A DNA stretch of 58,915 nt from Flavobacteriaceae bacterium CG2_30_34_30 (GTDB lineage Bacteria; Bacteroidota; Bacteroidia; Flavobacteriales; Flavobacteriaceae), in NCBI GenBank assembly GCA_001873105.1, contig MNYN01000083.1, positions 1 through 58,915 on the forward strand, read 5' to 3'. Of this stretch, positions 46,001 through 53,945 are shown in pieces; within the stretch, counting starts at the first letter, position 1; each line of letters opens with the position of its first letter. The translations under genes were made by a program, and so were the position numbers. Below the pieces are notes generated by a model, which worked only from the letters and a program-made list of their open reading frames with translations, did not search any database and was not told where the DNA came from.

Positions 46001-46747
46001 TTAACGATACTCCGGATTTTCAAAATTCCATCTAGTGCCATCATCCCATTCTTTCCTGGAGTTTCCATAAGCTGGATATCCACCCTGATCTTTCAGCATT
46101 TTAGCAAGATGTAAAAGATTATAAGTCATAAAAGTGGTATTTCTATTGGTAAATTCAGAATTAATGCCAACGGGAGGGTCTATTTTTTTACCATTCCATT
46201 CGGTATCTCCGTAACTTGGACCGGGTCCTACTTCACCAATCCAACCGGCATCTGCTTGTGGCGGAATGCTGTATCCTAAGTGTTGTAGGGCATATAAAAT
46301 TCCCATGGCGCAATGTTTAACGCCATCTTCATTACCGGTTATAATACAACCCCCGGCTTTCCCATAATAGACATATTGTCCTTTTTCATTCTGTAAGCCA
46401 CTCATGGCATAAAGACGCTCTATAAGTTTTGAAGCTATAGAAGATCGTTCCCCCAACCAAATGGGTGAACCTATGATGAGAATATTTGCCTTCTTAATTT
46501 TTTTATAAATTTTAGGCCATGCATCTGTTGTTTCTCCTTCTTTCGTCATGTCTGGCTGAACGCCAACGGGGATGTCATAATCTACAAGACGGATGGTTTC
46601 CACTTCTACACCTTCAGATTTCATGATTTGCTTGGAAACATCCATCAATCCTTGTGTGTGACTTAGTGTAGGTGATTTTTTTAAGGTGCAGTTTACAAAA
46701 ACGGCTTTGAGTTTAGTAAAATCTGGATTCTGGGTGTTCTTTTTCAT
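46001..46747 (-). CDS. flavodoxin-like NAD(P)H-dependent oxidoreductase
   Basis: 248 residues with a flavodoxin-like FMN-binding fold: AVFVNCTLKKSPTLSHTQGL at the phosphate-binding start and ILIIGSPIWLGERSSIASKL at the isoalloxazine loop, as in NADPH-dependent FMN reductases and WrbA-like quinone reductases. Cytosolic. First gene of an apparent four-gene operon with the FNT channel, AhpD-like protein and FAD disulfide reductase. A promoter with near-ideal spacing lies 60 nt upstream. Confidence 0.87.
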   Translation of the reverse strand: MKKNTQNPDFTKLKAVFVNCTLKKSPTLSHTQGLMDVSKQIMKSEGVEVETIRLVDYDIPVGVQPDMTKEGETTDAWPKIYKKIKKANILIIGSPIWLGERSSIASKLIERLYAMSGLQNEKGQYVYYGKAGGCIITGNEDGVKHCAMGILYALQHLGYSIPPQADAGWIGEVGPGPSYGDTEWNGKKIDPPVGINSEFTNRNTTFMTYNLLHLAKMLKDQGGYPAYGNSRKEWDDGTRWNFENPEYR

Positions 46748-46807
46748 TTTAATAGGTTTTAAAATTGTTATTATTGAATATAAAATGCTTTTCGAACCGA
46801 ATTTTAT

Positions 46808-46839
46808 TAAAATTAATCCTTAAAAGGGTGGTAACCAAA
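46808..46839 (-). promoter_or_regulatory. promoter of the redox operon
   Basis: Minus-strand TTTG (46839-46836) followed after exactly 20 nt by TAATTTTA (46815-46808), one base from TAnnTTTG. Spacing is right for the Bacteroidota housekeeping sigma. Confidence 0.45.
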
Positions 46840-46870
46840 ATTGAATATTAAGGGTATTTAATTGTAAAAA

Positions 46871-47164
46871 TTAAATTCTTTTAAATGTAATAACAGTATT
46901 ATTTTGAACAATAGTAACCTTTTTACAATGACTTATATATGTGAATGAATATTCTTGGAAAATATCAAAAGTTTGGTCATTTTCAATTTCAAAAATACCT
47001 TCACATTCTATAGTCCCTTCTGCTGCGTACCTCGTTATTTTATATTGATTTTTTTCTAAAACAATTAAAAACCAAGATCCGGCACCTTCGCCTGCCAACC
47101 ACTGTATTTGGTGTGAAAGATGTGTCGGTTTGTTTGGTGCAGGAAGTGTTTTGGGTATAGTCAT
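46871..47164 (-). CDS. small hypothetical protein paired with the papain-fold gene
   Basis: 97 residues, soluble, no signal peptide. It begins IPKTLPAPNKPTHLSHQIQW, then a stretch with LAGEGAGSWFLIVL and regular strands (NQYKITRYAAEGTIECEGIF, VTIVQNNTVITFKRI). It looks like a small beta-sandwich. Its ATG is 10 nt after the stop of the gene at 47174-47821, so it is very probably co-translated with it. I recognise no family. By position it may be a partner or inhibitor of the upstream protein. Confidence 0.7.
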   Translation of the reverse strand: MTIPKTLPAPNKPTHLSHQIQWLAGEGAGSWFLIVLEKNQYKITRYAAEGTIECEGIFEIENDQTFDIFQEYSFTYISHCKKVTIVQNNTVITFKRI

Positions 47165-47173
47165 TATTTGATT

Positions 47174-47821
47174 TTAATTAGATGCTAATGTGAATACTTC
47201 TTGGCTTTCGCCGATTATTTTTTTATTAGATAATGCGTTTACATTATGACCGGGAGTGGGAGTAAGCATCCAAGGGAATGAAATTTTTGCTAAATGTTCT
47301 AAAGTTGGATTTGCTGAAATAATAACCGTACGAACAAAACGCGAACAATTAGTGCCTTTCCAAAGAAATGGTCCATAAGGCAATGGACTATTTTCTTGAA
47401 GTTGTTTTGCCGCTTCAAATCCTTTTATAAAATTAATTAAACCATAAGATGCATATAAACTTCCAGTACCATGACAAGCAGTATTTTGTTTTAATTCGTT
47501 TAAAATTTCTTCAAAATTTTCTAATCCTCCGGAAAGTGAAAAAGAGGCTTTGGTATGTATTTTTAATTCGTGATCGGTTTCTTCATCCCTCACACGCCCA
47601 TGCCCGTGAGGAGCGTGGTAACGCCCAAAATCAAAATAGTGGCAGTTGCCGTTTTCCCCATTTACTAAAACTAGTGCTGCATGTCCAACACGATAGTAAT
47701 GGTTTTTACAAACACCAATGTTTTGCATTATACCGTCATACCAGGCACCAGCTTTTTTACAAAGCGTTTCCGGCCAAGCAAGAGCAATGATGTAGCTTTT
47801 TGTTTTTATTTTTGTATTCAA
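47174..47821 (-). CDS. DUF6695-like protein, probable permuted papain fold
   Basis: 215 residues, no signal peptide. The order of conserved residues, H47 in YRVGHAALVLV first and C159 in KGTNCSRFVRTVI later, matches circularly permuted NlpC/P60-like proteins (YiiX, LRAT type), in which His precedes the nucleophilic Cys. Between them lies a His-rich loop (FGRYHAPHGHGRVRD, 65-79). I believe this is the flavobacterial DUF6695 family, from memory. There is no in-frame ATG; TTG at 47821 fits the family N-terminus (ALAWPETLCKKAGAWYDG). The activity, peptidase or acyltransferase, is inference. It is followed 10 nt later by its small partner. Confidence 0.65.
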   Translation of the reverse strand: MNTKIKTKSYIIALAWPETLCKKAGAWYDGIMQNIGVCKNHYYRVGHAALVLVNGENGNCHYFDFGRYHAPHGHGRVRDEETDHELKIHTKASFSLSGGLENFEEILNELKQNTACHGTGSLYASYGLINFIKGFEAAKQLQENSPLPYGPFLWKGTNCSRFVRTVIISANPTLEHLAKISFPWMLTPTPGHNVNALSNKKIIGESQEVFTLASN

Positions 47822-47984
47822 TAGTATAAATTGTTGGTTGTAAAATTTTAAAATTAGTTAAAATATTCCTATAAATTTACTTGTTACATAGCGCAAATAA
47901 TGAGAATATTTAAAAAAACCGAATAAATCGTTTATATAGTCTATGTTTCTCTAGCTTCCTTACTGCCAATTCCTTTAATTTTAA

Positions 47985-47992
47985 TAAATTTG
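47985..47992 (+). promoter_or_regulatory. -7 promoter box for the Crp-like regulator
   Basis: TAAATTTG matches TAnnTTTG exactly, 94 nt before the ATG at 48087. This leaves a leader of about 90 nt that contains a short ORF (48005-48094) overlapping the regulator start. Confidence 0.4.
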
Positions 47993-48086
47993 CATAGCAA
48001 TCCCATGAGGGGGCAATGGCATTTCTTAAGTTTTCTTTTAAAACATAATTTTACAATCCTAGCTTTATCGGTATTTACTTCCCTAT

Positions 48087-48665
48087 ATGTATAAAACTAT
48101 TTTACAACAGGTTTCAAAACACATCCAATTGACAGCCTTTGAAAAGGAGGAATTCAAGGGAATTCTTCAACTTTATACGTTGAAGAAAAAAGAATTCTTA
48201 ATACAGCCCAACCAACAAGTAAACCACCAATATTATGTGGTTAAAGGATGTTTAAACGCCTATTATTCGGATGAATTAGGCAACAAACACATACTACAAT
48301 TTGCAATTGAAGATTGGTGGATTAGTGATTTTCAGGCATTTTTTGAGGAAACTTCTTTACAATTGTATATAGAGGCAATAGAAGATTCAATTTTATTGGG
48401 CATTCAAAAAGATGCTTTAGAAACCTTATTTATTCGCATCCCTAAATTTGAACGTTTTTTTCGAATTATTACCACCAAAGCATTTGTTTCGCTTCGAAGT
48501 AGAATATTATCTTTTTTACAAAAAAATACTACGGAACGTTATGTGGAGTTTTGCACTACCTATCCAAAAATTGAAGAGCGCATAACGAACCATCAAATAG
48601 CAAATTATTTAGGCATTCAACCGGAAAGCCTTAGCCGGATTAGAAAAGAACTCTCAAACCATTAA
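48087..48665 (+). CDS. Crp/Fnr family transcriptional regulator
   Basis: 192 residues: a cyclic-nucleotide-binding-like jelly-roll (about 15-120) and a C-terminal helix-turn-helix (about 165-192, ITNHQIANYLGIQPESLSRIRKEL). The PRQVA phosphate cassette of true cAMP binders is not evident, and there are no Fnr-type cysteines, so the signal is unknown. It lies next to, and in the same orientation as, a DJ-1/PfpI gene and an alkene reductase gene, and divergent from the papain-fold pair, which makes these its likely targets. Confidence 0.88.
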   Translation: MYKTILQQVSKHIQLTAFEKEEFKGILQLYTLKKKEFLIQPNQQVNHQYYVVKGCLNAYYSDELGNKHILQFAIEDWWISDFQAFFEETSLQLYIEAIEDSILLGIQKDALETLFIRIPKFERFFRIITTKAFVSLRSRILSFLQKNTTERYVEFCTTYPKIEERITNHQIANYLGIQPESLSRIRKELSNH

Positions 48666-48720
48666 CAGTAATTAACTTTTTTTATTAACCTACATCAACA
48701 ACTACCATTTCTTATATGCT

Positions 48721-48728
48721 TACTTTTG
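48721..48728 (+). promoter_or_regulatory. -7 promoter box for the DJ-1/PfpI gene
   Basis: TACTTTTG matches TAnnTTTG and ends 25 nt before the ATG at 48754. No -33 match at normal spacing, which would fit an activator-dependent promoter. Confidence 0.5.
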
Positions 48729-48753
48729 CTCTGTTATTTAAAAAAGTAAAATT

Positions 48754-49437
48754 ATGAAAAATATACTATTTGTTCTCACAAGCAATGATTCTTTAGGGTC
48801 AACCGGACACAAAACAGGATTTTGGGTGGAGGAATTTGCAGCTCCTTATTATATACTAAAAGACAAAGGATTTGAAGTTACACTTGCATCGCCAAAAGGT
48901 GGACAGCCGCCTATTGATCCAACAAGCGACACAGAAGATGCCGCTACCGAAGCAACCAAGCGTTTTAAAAATGACCAAGCAACACAACAAATATTAGCAC
49001 ATACGCACAAACTGAATTCCATTTCTGTAAATGATTATGATGCAGTTTTTTATCCCGGTGGTCATGGCGTTTTGTGGGATTTGGTAGAAGACAAAACCTC
49101 CATAGCACTTATTGAAAATTTCAACAAGCTTAATAAGCCACAAGCTTTTGTGTGTCATGCTCCGGCAGTTCTAAAACACGTTAAAGGAAGAGACGGAAAA
49201 GCCTTAGTGAATGCTAAAAAAGTAACTGGTTTTACTAATGAAGAAGAAGCGGCGGTACAACTAACAGAAATAGTGCCTTTTTTATTGGAAGATATGCTGA
49301 AAGAAAACGGAGGAGTTTATAGTAAAATAGGCGATTGGCAACCGTATGCTGTGGAAGATGGCCTTTTAATTACCGGACAAAATCCCGCATCTTCTTCGCT
49401 AGTGGCTGAGAAATTAATTGCTAAACTTAACGCATAA
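48754..49437 (+). CDS. DJ-1/PfpI family protein (Hsp31-like type 1 glutamine amidotransferase fold)
   Basis: 227 residues with catalytic C134-H135 in AFVCHAPAVL on the nucleophile elbow, an acidic residue in FWVEEFAAPYY (about 24-34) and FYPGGHGVLWDL (99-110). These features match the Hsp31-like branch, which degrades methylglyoxal (glyoxalase III activity) or acts as a holdase. Cytosolic. It is followed after 1 nt by the ATG of the alkene reductase, forming a two-gene operon. Confidence 0.9.
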   Translation: MKNILFVLTSNDSLGSTGHKTGFWVEEFAAPYYILKDKGFEVTLASPKGGQPPIDPTSDTEDAATEATKRFKNDQATQQILAHTHKLNSISVNDYDAVFYPGGHGVLWDLVEDKTSIALIENFNKLNKPQAFVCHAPAVLKHVKGRDGKALVNAKKVTGFTNEEEAAVQLTEIVPFLLEDMLKENGGVYSKIGDWQPYAVEDGLLITGQNPASSSLVAEKLIAKLNA

Positions 49438-49438
49438 T

Positions 49439-50539
49439 ATGAAAAAAGAACAAGCTTTATTACAAAAATACTTACTCCAAGATTTGCAACTTCCTAACCG
49501 TATGGTTATGGCACCTATGACACGTAGCCGAGCGGACAATCCGGAACATAAACCTACCGCAGCCTTGCAAGGTAAATACTATGCGCAAAGGGCTTCAGCG
49601 GGATTGATTATTTCGGAAGGTTCTCCAGTGTCTGAAAGAGCAGTAGGCTATATCCATACACCCGGAATATATTCTAAAGCACAAGTAGAAGGGTGGAAAG
49701 AAGTGGTCCAAAAAGTACATCAGGCAAAAGGTAGAATTTTTATACAGCTATGGCACGTAGGGCGAATATCCCATCCTGATTTTCATAATGGTGAATTACC
49801 CTTAGCACCATCTGCTATAAATCCTAAAGCAAAATCGTATACTCCGGAAGGACTGAAAGATACGGTTACCCCCAAAGAAATGACGATTGTTGAAATTCAA
49901 ACCACCATAAAAGATTTTGCTAATGCAGCTAAAAATGCTATGGAAGCAGGTTTTGACGGCGTAGAAATTCATTCTTCAAATGGCTATCTATTTCACCAAT
50001 TTTTTAATGCCACTTCTAACCATCGTAAAGATGCTTACGGAGGAAGCATGGAAAATCGCTCAAGAATCCTTTTTGAAACCATAGACGCTATAAAAAAAGT
50101 AATGCCGGAAAACAGAATAGCGCTTCGATTAAATCCTTCACTTCATGGTATTTTTGGAATGACAATGGATGAAGAAACAATCCCAACATTTGATTATATT
50201 ATCAAAAAGTTAAATGATTATAATCTTGCATATCTGCATCTTTCAGAGCCATTTAATGATGTTTCGGAAGTGCCATTTGCCGTAACACAAATTGCAAAGC
50301 GATATCGACCCTTGTACAAAGGCACTTTAATGATAAATTCTGCTTTTGACCAAGCAAAAGGAAATGCGGTTATTGAAGACGGAGATGCCGATTTGGTAGC
50401 TTTTGGGAAACCTTTTATTTCCAATCCAGATTTGGTAGAACGTTTTTCGCAAGATTTACCCCTTTCCGAATGGGATAAAGACACTTTTTATACTCCGGGA
50501 GTCAAAGGATATTTGGATTATGAAAGTAAAACATCCTAA
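49439..50539 (+). CDS. alkene reductase, Old Yellow Enzyme family
   Basis: 366 residues, FMN-dependent TIM barrel that reduces activated C=C bonds with NAD(P)H. Signatures: MVMAPMTRSRADN near the N-terminus, LWHVGRISHPDF, the substrate-binding HSSNGYLFHQFFNA and the YGGSMENRSRI phosphate loop. The ATG at 49439 directly follows the DJ-1 stop at 49437; a TTG at 49418 overlaps that gene and is rejected. NemA-like enzymes detoxify electrophiles such as N-ethylmaleimide, fitting a stress role with the DJ-1 protein. Confidence 0.93.
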   Translation: MKKEQALLQKYLLQDLQLPNRMVMAPMTRSRADNPEHKPTAALQGKYYAQRASAGLIISEGSPVSERAVGYIHTPGIYSKAQVEGWKEVVQKVHQAKGRIFIQLWHVGRISHPDFHNGELPLAPSAINPKAKSYTPEGLKDTVTPKEMTIVEIQTTIKDFANAAKNAMEAGFDGVEIHSSNGYLFHQFFNATSNHRKDAYGGSMENRSRILFETIDAIKKVMPENRIALRLNPSLHGIFGMTMDEETIPTFDYIIKKLNDYNLAYLHLSEPFNDVSEVPFAVTQIAKRYRPLYKGTLMINSAFDQAKGNAVIEDGDADLVAFGKPFISNPDLVERFSQDLPLSEWDKDTFYTPGVKGYLDYESKTS

Positions 50540-50557
50540 GGTTTTAATTGACTTTAT

Positions 50558-50600
50558 AAAAAAAAATCAAAGCATCAAGTACTTTCGATTTTTTTTTTGG
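50558..50600. terminator. bidirectional terminator between the alkene reductase and ABC genes
   Basis: An A-run and a T-run flank an imperfect stem (AAATC-AAAG with CTTT-C-GATTT, one bulged base) around a 9-nt loop, between convergent genes. Confidence 0.5.
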
Positions 50601-50633
50601 ATAGGGTTATATCAAATTATAGAAAGTATTCTA

Positions 50634-51323
50634 TTATTTAATTTTTTTAGTATCGCTTTCCACCCTGCCGTCACGTAAACGAATCACGCGCTTGGCTCTT
50701 TGTGCTACTTCTTCCTCGTGGGTTACTACAATTACGGTGTTACCGGCTTGGTGAATGGCGTCAATGAGCATCATAATTTCCTCCGAGGTTTTAGAATCTA
50801 GGTTTCCTGTTGGTTCATCTGCCAGAATAATGGATGGTTTGTTTACTAATGCTCTTCCTACAGCTACCCGTTGCCGTTGTCCACCGGAAAGTTCGTTAGG
50901 CTTATGTTCCATTCGGTCTGCAAGTCCTACATCAGTTAAAACTTCTTTTGCTCGTTTAATGCGATCCTTTTTACCCACTCCGGCATAAACCATAGGTAGC
51001 GCCACATTTTCCAGTGCGGTGGTTCTTGGCAGTAAGTTAAAGGTTTGAAAAACAAACCCAATCTCTTTATTTCTTATTTCTGCCAATGCATCGTCAGTCA
51101 TTTTACTTACATTAGCACCATTTAACTCATAACTTCCAGAAGTAGGGGTGTCTAAACAACCCAAAAGGTTCATTAAGGTAGATTTTCCAGAACCTGAAGG
51201 TCCCATTAATGCTACATATTCACCACGTTCTATGTCTAAATCAATACCTTTTAATACGTGCAATATTTCATTACCCATTTTAAAATCACGAGTAATCTGT
51301 CTTATTTTTATAACTAAACTCAT
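50634..51323 (-). CDS. ABC transporter ATP-binding protein, MacB/LolD type
   Basis: 229 residues. Walker [11 protein letters not shown]-loop [10 protein letters not shown], signature [15 protein letters not shown], Walker [10 protein letters not shown] and the H-loop VVTHEEE. The sequence fits the LolD/MacB/YknY group that drives lipoprotein release or peptide efflux with a FtsX-like permease. No permease gene is adjacent, so its partner is elsewhere. It lies near lnt, which may be coincidence but would suit lipoprotein handling. Confidence 0.9.
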   Translation of the reverse strand: MSLVIKIRQITRDFKMGNEILHVLKGIDLDIERGEYVALMGPSGSGKSTLMNLLGCLDTPTSGSYELNGANVSKMTDDALAEIRNKEIGFVFQTFNLLPRTTALENVALPMVYAGVGKKDRIKRAKEVLTDVGLADRMEHKPNELSGGQRQRVAVGRALVNKPSIILADEPTGNLDSKTSEEIMMLIDAIHQAGNTVIVVTHEEEVAQRAKRVIRLRDGRVESDTKKIK

Positions 51324-51398
51324 ATAAAATCGTTGGTTTGCGAAGTATAAATACCTGCGATTTGTTTTGCTTTATTGGACGTTATTTACTTCCTAATG

Positions 51399-52169
51399 TT
51401 ACAAACGTACGGTAAAAGTTTCTTTTTTTTGTTCTTTTCTAAAAAACACCAATCCCCAATAAAAAGTGTCTATACTTACTGTTACTTTTGGATGTCTAAG
51501 TATTTCTTTCCAAGCTTCAGTCATTCCTTTTGACCAATAAATGTCATCAAAAATAAATAGAGTGTCATTATGGGCAAGCGGAAGTAAAAGTTCAAAATAA
51601 GTAAGGGTGCTGTCTTTATTGTGGTTCCCATCCACAAAAACAATATCAAAAGTAGTGTTAGTAAATTTTTGAAGTATTTTTTCAAAATCACCCACGTGAA
51701 TTTGTACGGAGTTAATACCAATAGCGTCTAACTTTTTTTTAGCAACTTTTGCCGTATTCTCACAGCCTTCAATAGTGGTAATTGTATTATTTTTATTAAC
51801 AGCTAAAGCAATAGTAGCCAGTCCCAAAGAAGTTCCTAACTCTAGTGAAGATTTAATTGAAAAGTAATGGCTTAATCGAAAAAGAAGTTGTTGTCTTTTT
51901 CTAGAAATTCCGGCATGTTTTGCAATATCTTTTACCTTTCGCAAGTTCTTTTTAAATACTTTGGAGCCAGCACCAAAATCGGTTACAAGGAGGGTTTCAT
52001 CACTCTTTAAAAGGGAGTTTCTATAAGCATTTAAAACAAAATATTCTTGATATTTTTTTGTATCGTAAAAGCATTTGGTTACTAAATCATACACAAAAGG
52101 GGAGTGTATGCCATGCTGATTGGTGGAGGAAAGTAAAAATTTTAAGTAAGCTACTACAGAATAAAGCAT
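51399..52169 (-). CDS. class I SAM-dependent methyltransferase (O-methyltransferase-like)
   Basis: 256 residues from the ATG at 52169; an upstream extension to 52235 overlaps lnt and is rejected. A Rossmann fold with the SAM-binding loop LELGTSLGLATIAL, the acidic strand end TIEGCEN and a FDIVFVDGNHNKDSTLTYFE motif, as in the methyltransferase_24 and catechol O-methyltransferase-like groups. The N-terminal HGIHSPFVYDLVTKCFYD block is typical of a Bacteroidota subfamily. The substrate is unknown. It follows lnt after 13 nt and is probably co-transcribed. Confidence 0.85.
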   Translation of the reverse strand: MLYSVVAYLKFLLSSTNQHGIHSPFVYDLVTKCFYDTKKYQEYFVLNAYRNSLLKSDETLLVTDFGAGSKVFKKNLRKVKDIAKHAGISRKRQQLLFRLSHYFSIKSSLELGTSLGLATIALAVNKNNTITTIEGCENTAKVAKKKLDAIGINSVQIHVGDFEKILQKFTNTTFDIVFVDGNHNKDSTLTYFELLLPLAHNDTLFIFDDIYWSKGMTEAWKEILRHPKVTVSIDTFYWGLVFFRKEQKKETFTVRL

Positions 52170-52182
52170 AGGTATTTGTTTA

Positions 52183-53778
52183 TTACGATAGGACTTCGCC
52201 TCGTCTTTTTGTAAAAGCGATGAGCAAAACGCCAATCAAAACAAAAAGCGCAATGCGGTAAATGAAATCGCCGTATTGCACATAAAACGTATGTTTTTCA
52301 TTTAAGAAAAGACTTCCTGCTAATGCGCCTTTTGTATTATAGGCTAAGGAAGAAGTGATTTCACCTTTTTGATTGATAAAGGCAGAAATTCCGGTGTTTG
52401 CACTTCGGGCGACTCCTCGGCGTGTTTCTATAGCGCGAAGTCTTGCCAAACTAAGATGCTGCTTGTGGCCTTGTGTTTCACCCCACCAGGCATCGTTAGT
52501 GATGATAGACAGGAAGTTAGCATTATTTCGTACATAGCCGGTAACAAACTCCCCATAAACTGATTCATAGCAAATAATAGGTCCAGTTTTAAATCGTTGG
52601 TCAGCACTCCAAAAAACCCCTCTATTTTCTTGAGTGGTTTTCATCGCTACCGTGCCACCCAAATCTAACATAATATCGCCTAATAAGGGTTTTATGATGC
52701 TAACGTAGGGAGTACTTTCTACACCTACCACCAATTTAGATTTATGATATACATCCATTTTTGGCTTGGCGCTAAGCATAAAAGCAGAGTTATAGGTGTT
52801 GTAATACACACCGCTTTTGGCAAGATTGGATTGTGGTGTAACCTCATCTGGGTTATCAAATACCTTATATAAGGATACCCCGGAAAGAAAATGTAATTTA
52901 GGATATTTACTGTTAAAGGCACGAATGCGGGTAGCTAACGGACCGTTTTCAAATACTTCTATGCGTTCTTCTGAAGCAAAAACGGTTTCTGGTGCAAGCA
53001 CAAAATCGGTTTCTTGGGTAATTTTAGTTTCTGCTAGATCAAAAAGCTGGGATGCAATTTCGTCATTAGAGACATTGTACTTTTCGGAATACGGATCGAT
53101 ATTGGGTTGTAATACTACGATGTTTACTTTTTCCCCGCTTTCGTCATAGGTATAAAATAGTATTAAAGAAATGGCTATAGGTACAAAAATGTAGAGGACA
53201 GTTTTTATACCTCCGCGAATAAGAATTTCTTTTTTATGGTGTTCTTGATACAGAATAATGCTTTTTACCACACCAAAATTTACGAGCCAAATCCACAATG
53301 TCCCACCAAAAGTTCCTGTAAAGGCATACCACTGTATCCAAGTAATGTGTTCTGAAAAACCATTACCCAGATTTAGCCAAGGCCAAGAAAATTCCCAGTT
53401 GAGGTGCATTTTTTCAAAGCAAATCCAAAGACAAACTAAAAACACCGAGGAGATAAAAAAGGTTGTTCGCTTGGCAAAATGATGAAAGAGTAAAAAAACG
53501 ATCGCCATCAATAGCGAATTTACCAGTATGGCAAAAGCACCACCAAATTCCGAGGAAAACCAAAGCCAGTTGGTTTTAATAACATTCCAAAGAAAAAACG
53601 TGAGGTAGGCTAGAAGAAAAACACGTATTCCTTTTCGTTTTTTATCAGACAGGCGAATGGATCTCTCTGCTAAAAGCAAGGGTACAAAACCGAAAAATAA
53701 AAGTATTGGAAATCCCCACGTAGGCCAGCCAAAAGAAAGTAGAATACCGGAGGCAATGGCTAAAAGTACATTCTTCAT
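52183..53778 (-). CDS. lnt: apolipoprotein N-acyltransferase
   Basis: Adds the third acyl chain to the N-terminus of lipoproteins. 531 residues: about eight N-terminal helices, then the periplasmic nitrilase domain with catalytic Glu (VLAPETVFA), Lys (YHKSKLVVGVE) and Cys (IICYESVYGE), followed by NDAWWGETQGHKQH and a final helix. All three catalytic residues are present, so it should be active. It serves the many lipoproteins predicted in this window. First gene of a pair with the methyltransferase. Confidence 0.94.
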   Translation of the reverse strand: MKNVLLAIASGILLSFGWPTWGFPILLFFGFVPLLLAERSIRLSDKKRKGIRVFLLAYLTFFLWNVIKTNWLWFSSEFGGAFAILVNSLLMAIVFLLFHHFAKRTTFFISSVFLVCLWICFEKMHLNWEFSWPWLNLGNGFSEHITWIQWYAFTGTFGGTLWIWLVNFGVVKSIILYQEHHKKEILIRGGIKTVLYIFVPIAISLILFYTYDESGEKVNIVVLQPNIDPYSEKYNVSNDEIASQLFDLAETKITQETDFVLAPETVFASEERIEVFENGPLATRIRAFNSKYPKLHFLSGVSLYKVFDNPDEVTPQSNLAKSGVYYNTYNSAFMLSAKPKMDVYHKSKLVVGVESTPYVSIIKPLLGDIMLDLGGTVAMKTTQENRGVFWSADQRFKTGPIICYESVYGEFVTGYVRNNANFLSIITNDAWWGETQGHKQHLSLARLRAIETRRGVARSANTGISAFINQKGEITSSLAYNTKGALAGSLFLNEKHTFYVQYGDFIYRIALFVLIGVLLIAFTKRRGEVLS

Positions 53779-53945
53779 AAAAGCAATTGTGTTTTATGGC
53801 TTAAAGATAAGATAGGTTTTGTGAATTACAAACTTCTTTGCGGTTATAGCGAAAAGAAATGAATAATTAGTGTATCGATGAAAGTGTTGTGTTTTAGGTT
53901 GTTTTTATTTGAAAAAATCCATTCTCTTTTGGGGTTTCTTTAAAT

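Noticed and set aside
45973-46083. N-terminal extension of the FNT channel
   Set aside because: It overlaps the flavodoxin-like gene by 83 nt and the residues are unlike FNT N-termini; the ATG at 45972 fits better.
52817-53149. 110-aa plus-strand ORF inside lnt
   Set aside because: Antisense to the nitrilase domain of lnt; no independent support.
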